Below, piece after piece: positions 15,301 through 27,262 of a stretch of DNA of 64,000 nucleotides; position 1 is the stretch's first letter; each line of letters opens with the position of its first letter. Source of the DNA: Scortum barcoo (taxonomy: Eukaryota > Chordata > Actinopteri > Centrarchiformes > Terapontidae). The notes under the pieces are model-generated. The model was not told the origin of the DNA, searched no databases, and saw only the letters and a list, made by a program, of their open reading frames with translations. The stretch lies in NCBI GenBank assembly GCA_023238725.1, contig CM041546.1, forward strand, positions 13,694,528 through 13,758,527, written 5' to 3'. Position numbers and translations under genes: made by a program.

Positions 15301-18300
15301 CAGTTGAGCTGAGTGAGGATTTGTTGTTCAAAATAAATCCCCACTTTTCCCTCTCCCCTGTGTCTTATTTAGCTGGCAATAAAACATATCACATTTCAAG
15401 AGTACAGCTGCGAAATGATGTGTTGATATTAACACGTGACAGTCAACTGTACAGAGGGTGTACATAACAGGACATGCACTTGTGTCTTTGTGTGTCATCG
15501 AATCTAAAAAATATTGTATTCTATTGTAACAGAATAGAAAGAAGTTCTATGTCAACTTAAAAACAAGGTTTTTTTGTTGTATGTATCTTCTATGTCACAC
15601 ACAAAAACATATTTCTTTTCATGCTATTTTGTCTGGAATTGTGCCCATAAAGTCTTATTTTCTTAAATAAGTGAAAACATCTGCCAGTGCAGTGAAATTA
15701 TTTCAATCTGTTTCCACTAAAAATCTACTTGTTTCAAGTATTTTCTAAAATCAAATTTCATTTGTCTAGATTCTACTGCAGAAACCTTTATAATCTATTT
15801 TTAACTGTGCTAACATCATGACACTGACAATATATCAGCCACCTATTCAGTCTCAACAACATTTTATCTCAACAATTCCAGTGATTGCAGTTAAATGTCA
15901 TACATATTCGTGTTCTCCAATAAACAGGTTAAAATATTCTGTTGGCAAATATTTCATTTTTATGAAGATCATAAGGCTTTTAGGGCTCCATTTAAGCATA
16001 AATTAGTTGCAGTTAAGATATGACACTAAACAAATCTCCTTCAGGCAGGAAAAGGTCCACTGTGGTAAGGACAGAGGTGTTTAGTCTGATCTGTGGTCAG
16101 CTCTTTGTCCTGCTGCAGCACATCTCTCTTCCTCCTCTCATAAATGGTGTTTTGTGGCCCCGTCTATATATTTTATTACTAGAGCCCCTGACATACTCGG
16201 GTCCGTGCTGATTTTCGGGGAAAGTTGAGACGTCGCCATGGAGGGAGGGGGTCAAAAGGGGAGGCTGACCAGATGACCCCCTTTCCCCCTCTGAAATATC
16301 GCTCAGGTCCAGACACACAGTTCTGCATCGTGACATGACACCACCACCCAACTCAACCCTCTCTCCCTGTTTCCCCACTCCCCTCCACTGTAGCCTGTCT
16401 GTGGTGTGTGTGTGTGTGTGTGGTGGATGTGGTAGTGTGCGGTCCACAGTAGTTAGCCGTGGCAAGCCAGTGTAGCGTAATCCAGCGGCCTGTGTGCGTT
16501 CATGTTTGTAAAACGCTCCCTTGTGCAAATGTGTCTCTGTACCTCTTTCTGTCCATCCCCAGTGTATTAATTATGCCCCGTGACAAATGACCTTTAACCC
16601 TTGGCAGAAAAGCAGCACCGTGACCCCCAGACTGACCCTTGTGGAACATTCAGTTTTCACTCTGCCCCCTTTGCCTCCTACCCAATCACCCTCTTCCTTT
16701 TCAAGCTTTTTGCGCACCTTCTTTGCCTTGTTTACTTTGGTTTAATTCATTCTTCACTGCTGCACTGAGGCCTTCTCCACTATCTGCCTCTTGGTACTAG
16801 AATGCTAATACCCAAGTCTTCACTTCTGCATAAAGGACTGCATTTTTTTTACACCTATCAACACTTTTAGAGTGATCTTTTCTTTGCTTTTTAATGTTTC
16901 TTCCCCTTTCCAATGCACTCTGCTCCTTCTTTCGCTCTCACTGCCAAAGCTCACTGTATTTATTGATTTCTCTTGCAGACCTTTTCACTCTCATTTTTTT
17001 TGTTTGGACTTTTATCTAATTTAATTTATCTATTTATTTAATTTATTAAAAACATATATTTAACATTTCCTCTTTGCAATGGTTGATGATGCTGGTTGAC
17101 CAACACATACACATGCACACACCAGCATCGTGGTGCATTGTGGGATAGTGAATGTTTTGGTTTTGGCACAGTAGGGCCTTGAATTTTTCTGCATGGGGCA
17201 ATTTTATTTGATTAAATATTAGCATAGTTTTATGTGTTTTTATTTTACAAATTATTCCAACTGCTTAGGTAATATGTGTAATCATAAGGCTACTTCTGTT
17301 TTTTTCAGGGGAGCTTAAACTTTTATTTAACTCTTTGCCACAGCTTGAGTGAGCATAAGTTAGTTTTAGTGCCAGATATATAAGGTTTATTGCTACAGTA
17401 CTGCTATTGTACAGTGCATTAGTCTTTCTACTCTCTGACAGGCATGTATTCAAAGACGCCTCACTAAAATGGAGCCCTTTTCATGTCTCCTCACATTTGC
17501 CTGAGAGGGATCACTGGTTGCTGAATGCTCTTTGTTTGAATCACTTGTGATGCTTACGCGACTGAAGTTTTACACAAGCAGAATCCTCTGAAAGATGAAT
17601 TTGTATTCTGACTTTATGATTTCTTTCCCTTTCTTTCTTTGCTTTTCTACTGATGCCCTCTCCCCGTTTTTTTCCTCACACCCACTCTCATCTCATTCAT
17701 GCTCTTTCTTTTTCCATCTTTTGTTTTCCACCTTTCCGTTTCTATTTGTTCTTTCACGTCCTCTTCCTTCTCGTCCATCCTTCTTCTGTCCACGTGCTTG
17801 CTTTTTCCTCATCCTCGTTCTCCTCGTTCTCCGCCTCTTTCCTCCTGTTTTCACACTTTCTCACTGTCAGGAGGACGCTTTGGCCCCTGTGACCTCTGAC
17901 CCCCAGTCTCTGAGCGTGTCTGTGTCATCAGGGGGCGGAGCAGGAAGTGGCAGTGAGGAGGAGGGGTCAGGTAAGGCCCAGCCAAAACGCCTCCACGTCT
18001 CCAACATCCCGTTCCGCTTCAGAGACCCAGACCTCCGCCAGATGTTTGGGGTATGAAATTCTCAAAGTTGTCAAAAAAACTGTTGTCCATGTAGGTAAAT
18101 CAATCAAATCATTTCCTCTGTTTTAAAGTTAAATTTATTACATAAATACTAAATACTTATTCTGACATTTTCAGCAATTTGGCAAGATCCTTGATGTAGA
18201 AATAATCTTCAATGAGAGAGGGTCCAAGGTAAGCATCACAGAAATATTATTAGAGCTGATATTGATATGAAAAGTACCTTTAAGGAGAGAATAAAACCCA

Positions 18301-19720
18301 TAAATTATGTGACTTTGTGACCCTGCAGGGTTTTGGATTTGTCACCTTTGAGAGTGCGACCGAGGCTGACCGAGCAAGAGAGAAGCTGAATGGGACGATT
18401 GTGGAAGGGAGAAAGATTGAGGTGAGGGTGGACTTCACGCCACTTGTAGGTTTCTCTGTCAACATTCGGCATAAGTCTCCTTTATCATTGCTTTTGTCCT
18501 GTCCTGTCTCTCCCCAGGTTAATAATGCCACTGCGAGAGTGGTTACCAAGAAGCCCCAGACGCCTCTTGTGAATGGAGACATTTCAAGTAAGTATTTGCC
18601 CAAGTCGCTTTGTTGGCTGGAGGATTGTTTCTGTGTAGAAAAATCACACAATTTTGTTTCTGTGTAGCTTCTGGTTGGAAGATCAACCCTGTCATGGGGG
18701 CGATGTACGCACCTGAGCTCTACACAGGTAAGTTCCTCCATGTAACACTGATGTATTATTTGTTTTGAGCCACCAGCACTGTGCTGTTCACTGCTTCTAA
18801 TCACTTGTTGCTTCCCTCTCCCTCGGTTTCTTTAGTTGCCAGTTTCCCATACCCCGTAGCAACTCCCACCTTGGCCTACAGGGGCTCTGCGTTGCGTGGT
18901 CGAGGCAGAGCCGTCTACAACACGATTCGTTCTGCTGCTGCAGCCACACCTGCTGCTGTGCCCGCCTACCCTGGGTGAGACTCTAGGCCCTAATGCCTCC
19001 AGTGTCTCCAATCATGTCAGCTAATGCAACATTTTAATTTTTGTTTTTACTCACATTCATCAGGGTGGTATACCAGGATGGACTGTACGGAACAGAAGTT
19101 TATGTAAGCAGCTGCACACTTCTCATACATTTCTTCCTTAAAGTAATTTTCTCTTTGTAGCTGTATTTACATTATTTTAATTTCTTTGTGCAGGGCGGCT
19201 ATCCTGCAGCTTACAGAGTGGCTCAATCAGCGTCTGCTGCCACAGCAACCTACAGTGACGGGTAGGCAGATAAATACCACACACTGTCCTCAAATGTGTA
19301 AATGTGTTTCTCATAGCAAATCACAAATCAGATTTTATCTGTGGTGTGACTATTGCTATCTATCTATCTATATATGTGTGTGTGTATGTGTGTGTTTATA
19401 TATTATGGCAAGCCGTTTAGGAAATTATTATATATATAATATGACTGAATATATTGAATGAAAGTCTGAATATATTGAATGAAACATGACATCATCAAGG
19501 CGCAGGCGCCATCCTGTTTAAAAGATAATGTTTGTCGTGATTTAGCCGAAATATCCTAGAGATGCAGCCTAGGTGATTGTGGAAATGCAATGAAACAACA
19601 GTTGAACAGTTTAATTGTTGAAATAAGTAAATATGTATCGTTGCTTTCTTACTTAACTGTATGGTTCAGCTAAAATGGACACTTGTTGCCCGGTTAGTTC
19701 ATTTTGTTCGGGTCAATCAA

Positions 19721-19798
<78 letters not shown>

Positions 19799-20342
19799 TA
19801 TATATATGTGTCTCTGATATTCTTTAATCCTTAATGTCTTGTCAGTGAAGTGACTGTACCATCTGAGGCACTGAGTCCATGTCCAGGGTTTTAACAACCT
19901 TAATACACAAACTACATATGATGAGTTTTATTAAAGATAATTCTGATGTCTTTGACTTTGACCATTTGTTGGCCATATTTTAATAAAGAAGTGTGGAGAA
20001 GGCTTTGGTAACATTTTGGTGGTGTTTAAGGATTGAACAGAGGTGTCATTGACCTCAGCCTTGCCAACTGCAGATGACATTCACATCTGCCTCTGATGTT
20101 TCTGAGCAGATACGGACGGGTTTACGCCACAGCTGCGGATCCCTATCACCACTCGGTTGGACCAACGACAACATATGGAGTTGGTACAATGGTGAGTGAA
20201 AGACACGCACACAGCCTCTGCTGAAAGGTCTCTTGTTACATGTGTTGTCGACCACAGTAGTCCTCGTTCACACCTGCTACACTGCTTCTGTCAACAGGCC
20301 AGTTTGTACAGAGGAGGGTACAACCGCTTCACCCCGTACTGA
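9324..20342 (+). CDS. rbfox1l: RNA-binding Fox-1-like splicing regulator
   Basis: Rbfox proteins bind UGCAUG in introns and control tissue-specific exon choice. The coding exons are 9324-9410, 14818-15054, 17871-18050, 18175-18228, 18329-18421, 18518-18587, 18668-18727, 18836-18974, 19064-19103, 19194-19261, 20110-20191 and 20298-20342. They total 1155 nt, 384 aa, and every junction agrees in phase. The N terminus MLSSPTVILQPYGLPVYPQ is specific to fish rbfox1l. One RRM spans about residues 147-223, with RNP2 (LHVSNI, exon 3) and RNP1 (KGFGFVTF, exons 4-5). The Ala/Tyr/Gly-rich C terminus ends RFTPY. The 5.4 kb intron 1 separates the first coding exon from the rest. A poly(A) signal AATAAA is at 21409-21414, giving a 3' UTR of about 1.1 kb. 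Confidence 0.96.
9625..9885. repeat. AATTAATTGAT-type interspersed repeat in rbfox1l intron 1
   Basis: The segment contains CAATTAATTGATCATCAAAA, then GTTGATCAACTAATCATTTC. This resembles an abundant short fish repeat with partly self-complementary ends. The boundaries are approximate. Confidence 0.45.
12235..12600. repeat. Perciform GCTTAGCTTAGC interspersed repeat
   Basis: It has TTAGCTTAGCTTAGCATAAA, GACTGGAAACAGGGG, a middle stretch, then TGCTAAGCTAAGCTAACCAG, GCTGTAGCTTTATATT and GAGAGTGGTATCAA. The two GCTTAGCTTAGC/GCTAAGCTAAGC blocks are inverted, so the element can fold back. It is widespread in percomorph genomes and sits in rbfox1l intron 1. Confidence 0.75.
14045..14500. repeat. 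AAGTAAAAGTAC repeat family, copy 1
   Basis: Signature strings are CAAGTAAAAGTA, TCTAAAAGTACAAAAATATT, ATTAGATTATAACTTTTGAT and GAGTAGAAATATAAAGT. The same strings recur near 43.6, 45.2 and 46.5 kb. It lies in rbfox1l intron 1, close to exon 2, and is probably a non-autonomous DNA transposon. Confidence 0.65.
15055..17870 (+). other. rbfox1l intron 2, no gene seen
   Basis: The 2.8 kb between coding exons 2 and 3 holds only short GT runs and, before exon 3, an unusually long pyrimidine tract (about 17620-17870). Open frames here lack codon structure or recognisable motifs. Confidence 0.7.
19725..19807. repeat. (TA)n with (CA)n microsatellite
   Basis: About 30 TA units followed by a short ACACAC run and more TATA, in the intron between rbfox1l coding exons 10 and 11. 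Confidence 0.95.
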
Positions 20343-21435
20343 GCTGCCCGGCGAGGTGGTGGGGCCGGTTGGGGACGACTCTCTTGAACTCCAGGATTGA
20401 TTGAACTGTGGACGCTGCAGGACAGACTGTGAGATGCTCAAACTTTGGGAAGTGTGGAAATGGTTTTACCTCCCATCTCCATCACAACCTCCAGAGACTA
20501 AACAGACTGTTGTAAATACTGTAGGACCCATTTACTGCCCACTCTACTGGCGAATACTTAGCTCCTGGATGAGGATGTTATGTAATATATAGACAGTCGC
20601 TTAAAGCCTTTAATGGATTTATTATTGTTTTCTGAATTTAAGGAGTGCTGATGTTGGTAGATGGCTCACACTACGGAAGTGGTAGCTGGTGAAAAAAATA
20701 CTGTGAGAATGTTTTTTTGTGAGTGAAATCTGGAAATTTTCAAGTTTCACGGGTCAAACTGTACAAAAAAGAACATTTTGTACAATGTTAAATGACTTAT
20801 TTTTGATGACAATCGTGTGTGTGCGCATGTGTGTATGTGTGTGAGCATATGAGTGAGGTTACGCATCAACATTGCTCAGTCGACTGAGAGACAGCTGTGA
20901 CACTGGTTTCATTACTTCAAACGCTGAACTAATGTTTGTCTGGATGTAGTTGGATTTTCATGTGTTTTTTTTTTTTTGTTTTTTTTTTTTTGCCTTTCTA
21001 ACAATCTACCTCTCACACATTTTTAGCGTTTTATTCAGCTGCCATTATTAATCCTGCATCACTTTTCTGTATCTGTGACCTTTTGATGCTGCGGAGCTTT
21101 CTCATCTGCTTACCTCTCTGTCCACAACTAACAGAGTTTAGTTCCCGTGGCTCTGCCCTTCACCAGCTGATGCCTGCTGAGTGCTTCCTGTTATTTCTCC
21201 GGAGAAGTTTTGTTTTTCAGAGCTGCTTTAAAACCTCCCCTGTTTTGTACTCACAGCTGGGACTTTCATCCTTTCCTGTACTGTCTCTCCCCTTTCTCAC
21301 ACTGAGCTGTTGGATGCCTCCTTGGCTTGTGTTGATCATTTCCTCTCAGCCCGGCCATTTTAGTTTCCGTTGCACTCCTTTTCTGCTGTGTTTGATTGTT
21401 TACCTCTAAATAAAACTCGTTTTCTCTCTCTTCTC

Positions 21436-23009
21436 CTCTTCTGTCCTTTTATTGACTCATAACATTTTCCAACCTTCTCACTGCTCACCGTGTGTCTCCG
21501 GGTTGTTCAGTTCCTGTTTGTTTCCACGCAGCTCTGAAATTGAACGTGAAAGTTGCTTATCGAGTTGTTTGTCCCATCAGACGCCACATGTGTCTGACTC
21601 ATTCCCATCGGGCCTCATACAGAAAACAGAGACAACCTCTCTCCTTCTCTTTCTTGCTTGTATTTACCTCGTTTCCTACTTGTACTTGTTTCTTGTACTC
21701 TATTTTCATTAGTTACTTCCTTGTCACCTCACTTTCTTCTTTTTCCACTTGTCTTTATTTATCCTTCTTTCTTCTGTCCTCTGCACCACTATAGAAAGCA
21801 CATCTATACATGTACATGAAATTTAGCCTCAGTATGTCTTTACTTTATTTTCTGCTCTTTCTGAATGTATCAGTTTCCCTTCTTTCTTTAGTAGTAATAG
21901 TTGTAGTTGTTCCAGCAAAAGACTTAAATGAATTTTAATCTTCTTTCTGCTTTTTAACACTCATCTTTTCTCTCTGAGTAATCTTTGCTTCTGACCTCTT
22001 CTCTTTTTTGCATAGTTCTTCTCTCCTATATACATTTTAGAACTAACCTTTAATTTTTCTTGTAAATAAATTAGTTTTCTGCTCTTTGCCTGTTAGTGCT
22101 TTGTTCTCTCTCTGACTTCTGAATTTAATTTAATTTGAAATTAATTCTGAGCTCTTTGTTTGCTTCTTTCTCTTTCATCTGTACTTGTTTTATTGCTCTT
22201 TATAGTTTCTTTTTCTCTAACAGGACAGCCAGACTATATTTAATTAAAAAAAGCTTTTTTTAAAAAAAAAAAACCCTATTCTAAAACTGCACTTGAGATT
22301 TATTAAATAGCTGTAGATCTCTGTAGCTTTTAATTCACCTTTAATGATAAAACACCCCAAGTCTCCTGTTTTTTTTGCAGAACATTATATCAACTTGTAG
22401 ATTTCATGTTAAGGTGACATTTGCCTTCTGTTATTAACTTTCAATAGTGGCATACACAGAAACATCTTTCTTTTTCACATTCAACTTTCAACCTCCAAAC
22501 TCTTTCTCCTGTTTTTCTTTTTATTTGCTTATTTTTCCCTTTTAAACTTAAACAATGCATGAACTCAATTCTTCACCTTTTCCTCTTTTGACCTGATTGC
22601 AGTTTTACATATATTTTCTACATTAATCTGCTGTATTTTCACTCTCTTTCCCTGTCATTTCAACTTTTCCTCTTTTCTTTTCCAACTTCTCCATTCAATT
22701 CAGTTTGATGCCTTATACCACAAATGTGTTGGCAGCAGCTAAATTAACAATGTAGTTATGCAAAGGAAGATTTGAACATGGAGAAAACACCTTCATTGTG
22801 TCAAGCAACTGGTCTTATGTTTCTCCTGTCACAGGTGTCTCTCACTTGATATTTATATTATTTCAGAATAAACTGCGCAAAACTCCTGAGTTCTGTGATC
22901 TTTTCTTTTGAACTTCTCAGATCCACTGCTTTTCTTTGCTCTTCTCTAAACCTGAGTCAACTCTGCCTGTGTGTATTCTGTGATTTAAAAACAACACTGG
23001 ATGTTCTTT
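21436..23009. other. Pyrimidine-rich intergenic stretch
   Basis: No credible gene. From about 20960 to 22700 the plus strand is strongly enriched in T and C, with many TTTTCTCTCT-like runs. The stretch lies between the poly(A) signals of rbfox1l and leng8, which converge here. Confidence 0.7.
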
Positions 23010-26000
23010 ATACTTGAATTTTATTAGTTTCTTCAAAATATGTACACAATATTTACAAAATGGCAGTTTATCATTTCAGATCTGTAGAGGCATGAAAGTG
23101 GGGCTAGTGAGGAGGCATTGCAGATAAACCTTCAGCTTCAGTTGTTAGTGAGCTGCAACATAAACTATTAAAGCATTGCAGATGCAATACAATACTTACT
23201 AGAGAGTGACTAGTTGCACATGGCAAACGGTCACAAACATACTCAACATAAAAGGGAAAAAAAGGTAAGAAAGAGAGAGAACAAATACTGGTTAGAGATT
23301 TGTAGGAGAGTGGGAAGGGACAGCATGCAGGGGGGGTGGGGGGGGGGTAAAGACAGAAATTCAAATGAAGACGAGTTAAAAAGGAAACGGCAGGAAATGA
23401 ACACTATTGAAGTGAGGGATGTGGGAGTTGTTCCAGTGCCAAGAGATCAAGGAGGGAGTTACAAGGACTGATGGAGGTTTACAGTAATGGGAGCAAAACA
23501 AATACTGAAAACATGACTCAGGCATCGAAGAAAAAAACAAACAAAAAAACTAAAAACTAAAAGCATCCAAAATGAAAATGTGTATTGTTAGTTGTCTGGG
23601 GTGAATTCTCTACTAAAATAATAATTAAAAAAACATCAACATCCTGGACTCTTTCAATGCTGAAAACCTGTGATGCACACACTTTATGTGTAACATGTGT
23701 AAAAAAAAATCTTACATTTACACACACCAAAGGCTCAAGCTCATCACATGTGAAGAAAGCAAAAGGTCATTTCTTATCATGGGAGCACACACCAGCACTG
23801 GTCAAATAACAAATATCACCTAAAGACTGAATACTAAGAAAAATAAAGCGTTACTAAATGGAGGTGAATTTCAGTGATAACAGCACATTCTGTATGTCCA
23901 GACACATTCTCAGATGTTGAGGGATGAAACTCAAAACTAGAAACTGACTCACGCGGGTCTGTTCATCTAGAAAATACAGGCCAAATGTTTCTTAACTTTA
24001 AACAAATAGATTGAAAGGGAAAAAGTGAAACCTAAGTAATGACACATTTTTACCACCGAACAACTGTAAGCGCATTATTTAAACAATATAAATGCATCTG
24101 GACAAACAGAAGACAATACATGGCAACTTTGTCCAACGTCAAACATTGTTTTGTAAAACTAAACAGGTATCATGTTGCACAGAAAAAGTTTAAATATTTG
24201 GGTTAGCAGCAAATCACATTAGCAGCATATCAACATTTTCAACATTTCATTGTGTGAGGCTCCCATGTATTTTATCAGCTGCATGGCTTCAACTTCAGTG
24301 GGTCAAACCGAGACTCGGATTGCTCACAATTCACTCTCTCCGGCTGGCGTCTGGAGGTGGTTCGCCCACTTATCGCCATCGCTCCGTGTGCTCCTGCAAT
24401 GCAGCAGTACCACGAGCTGGAGAACGAGAAGTCTGGTGGTGTGTGAGAGAAAGGTTTGGGGAGTGAGGAGGAGGGAACAGCAAAGAGGACAGGGGGTCAG
24501 GTAGATGAAGGGGGAAGAAAGAAAACATGTTGAGATCATAGTCAGTACAAAATGTTTGCTGAAATAATGGTCAATGATGAGAAGATCGAAGATCCAGGTT
24601 TCCAAATGCCTGGTGGAAATTTGTCGGTTTGTGGACAGCTTTAACATTACATGTGTTTGGCAGTGGCGGTCCCATTCGTGGCTGAGTGTGAACCAGCTTT
24701 GCATGGAACAATCTGCCAAAACAAAACTGCCACAAAACAGGCAAGTGACAAATGCAGCAATGTGGGAAGAAGGGACAATTTGAAACAACAGGAAATTGAG
24801 GGTGATGCCAAAAATTGGCTCAAGAGCCTGTGCTAATGTTTTCAGGCTGTGCTGAGAGAAACTAGCATCTCTGCCACTGCATCCACTGTGGTGGTGGTGA
24901 TGAGGATGAAGACATAGCACTCAACCCAATCCAGACCTGTCTGCATTAAAGTTTTACATATTCACAAATATGGTCTAAGAAGAGTTTTGCAAAACCCGGA
25001 GAAAATAAAAGGTCAAAAAAAAAAAAAAAAAAATCACACTTACCCATGTGTGAACAAAAACCCTACACTACGCTCTAACTGAAAAGAAACCACAGCAATA
25101 TCATACAATATTTACAAAAATATACTGTGTAGACAAGTAAACACGTCAACTGTACAGCACGCCTGCATCCACTCACGTAGACCTCAGGCTCAGTATGTCT
25201 ACAGAAGTAATTAATACTGCTCAAATAAAAAAAAAAACCCTCAAATTATGAAGAACAATGTCAATCAGCACAATCAAATATATATTTATGGTGAATGGTC
25301 GGCTTTGTTGGTCGGGGGTACATTTCCTGACATTTCCTGAATATATAAGAACTATTTTAATTATTGTAATACATATTTTCCCCAATTAACACATATGACA
25401 GTGTGAACCACCACCAATATAAAAGTGGGTCCTGAAAAGCACAAACCTGAAGAGAAATGGACCAAAATCACATCAGAGAACGAACTTAAGCGCAATTCTA
25501 CTGCCACTTTGTGATTTTCCATTTAGGCCGACTGGTTTCTGAAGACTAGAATGAGGCTACAATCACAGCTCTTATTTTAGAAAATTCATAACTATTCATA
25601 ACTACTGGAAAAACAGACATAAAAGCACTAGTCTCAACTTGCATCTGCCTCTTTATTATTTTCCTGTCAGTTTTTGATCATTTCAATACTTCACTATGAC
25701 ATTTAGACAGTAGAGTGCAGAGTAAAATTTCTCAGATCTTACCGACTTGCTGATTTTTGGAAACTGTCAAATTTATTATAGTACTTAATTCATCAGTTCA
25801 ATATCAACCTGTAATTTTCATTAAAATCTACTTTGAAGTTCCATAATTTTTTTCCTTTGATCGAGAACAAGGCCCATACAGCTGTCCAAAAGCACACAAG
25901 ACATAAAACACTTAACACGCAGGAAACGTGAGAAAACATCTGTTTTCTGGCTATCAGCCACACCCTCCCAGAGAAGTCCCTTTCGCTTACCAGCCTTGCA

Positions 26001-27262
26001 AACACCAGAGCTAGATGTAGCATACAAACCACTTGTTGTTATTCCATCTTGAAGAAGCAGCACATTTGCCACTCGAGCTCCACCATGCAGAATTCACCTT
26101 CAGCTGAACTTGAAGATGGCAGCCTAGCTGCCCCTGTTTCTTTTGAATAGCAGCTGGTGAGGTGAAGACGGTCAACGTTGATCAAAGGTGGGCTTCATTA
26201 TGGCACTTTGCTGTGTTGATCAAGATGTGCTGGATTCCAGGTGCTGGCCGAAATTCTACCTGGAAGGAGGACGATGGAAGCAGATTCCCTCTCTGCCTGC
26301 GGCTGCTCTGATTCTGGAGATGGAGCTCAGCTTTGACGGTGTGGACATCACCTTGATGAAGAACGCTTGCCTGTATTCCTTTATTTACTTTAAAGTCAAT
26401 GCTCATGAGATGGAGACTTCTCCTGATGCTGGCTGACCATTTCATGACTGTGACCAGCGAATGAATACTTCTTAATCAAATCAGGAACATAACACTTCAG
26501 TCCATTCATTTCACGGGCCATATAATTAGGGAAAAGGAACAGGACAGCCATCTGTAGATACCTTGAGGAAATCAGGCGCAGGCAGGACATACAAACCACC
26601 ACTTCTTGTTTCAGACAAACTGCTGGCATCTTCTCACATCGCTGTGTCAGTCTCTACGAGGAAAATGTTGACTCCTTTCTGTAAGCATGACCTCAAACAG
26701 GAACGAGTTTGACGAATGACTCGAACAGCTCTTTGTATTTCCACTTTGGTTGACAGGGCTTGAAACTTCAGGTCTTGAAGCTGTTGACTTGAGGAAGGAA
26801 AAAACATGACAGAACACTGTTAGCTTTGACATCTGATGGTGGCAAAGGAACAGGAACCATGAGGGTGACTGCCTCCCTGATCTGGTTCTGTGACTTCTCG
26901 GCCTCTAACTGATGAGATTACAAGGCAATCCCAAATCTCAACTGTTCGCTCACTATTCTGGTATTATAAATGTAGTGAGATATCATGGGTATTAGGCTAA
27001 CCTTCAATATTTGAGTGACTGTGTGGCTCCTCATGTTTAAAATATTTATCTGAGTGTCAGGAAATTACATCTGTATTCTGAAATCTGAATCTTGCAGAGT
27101 ATTCGAGCATGTGTCTTTCTATATGGGTCTTGTATAGTGCCAACTACTCTATCTGAACTGGCTGAGGTGTCTAAAGTTCTGTGCATTGTATATGTAAGGA
27201 TCCTTGATGGTCCCCTGGCATCTCCCTTCATGGTGCCTTCATGGCTACCCACCCCCCTCCCC
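23010..27262 (-). other. Probable long 3' UTR of leng8
   Basis: A minus-strand AATAAA is at about 23020 (TTTTATT on the plus strand) and the leng8 stop codon is at 27263. No other gene could be read in the 4.2 kb between. The part at 26040-26900 has more even base composition than typical intron or intergenic sequence here, as a transcribed UTR might. Earlier minus-strand poly(A) signals exist (for example near 25650), so shorter 3' ends are possible. Confidence 0.5.

Noticed and set aside
16097..16528. 143-codon minus-strand frame in rbfox1l intron 2
   Set aside because: Antisense to an intron, with a GT microsatellite encoding His/Thr repeats and no conserved motif.
9411..17870. TGCATG motifs in rbfox1l introns (11645, 12123, 14197, 14461, 17190) as autoregulatory Rbfox sites
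   Set aside because: About the number expected by chance in 8 kb of AT-rich DNA, and none sits close beside an obviously alternative exon.
24324..24920. 198-codon minus-strand open frame
   Set aside because: Low-complexity His/Leu/Ser content, no motif, no splice context; it lies within the probable leng8 3' UTR.
26182..26445. Overlapping open frames on both strands at 26.2-26.4 kb
   Set aside because: No recognisable family and no splice-linked neighbours; better explained as UTR.
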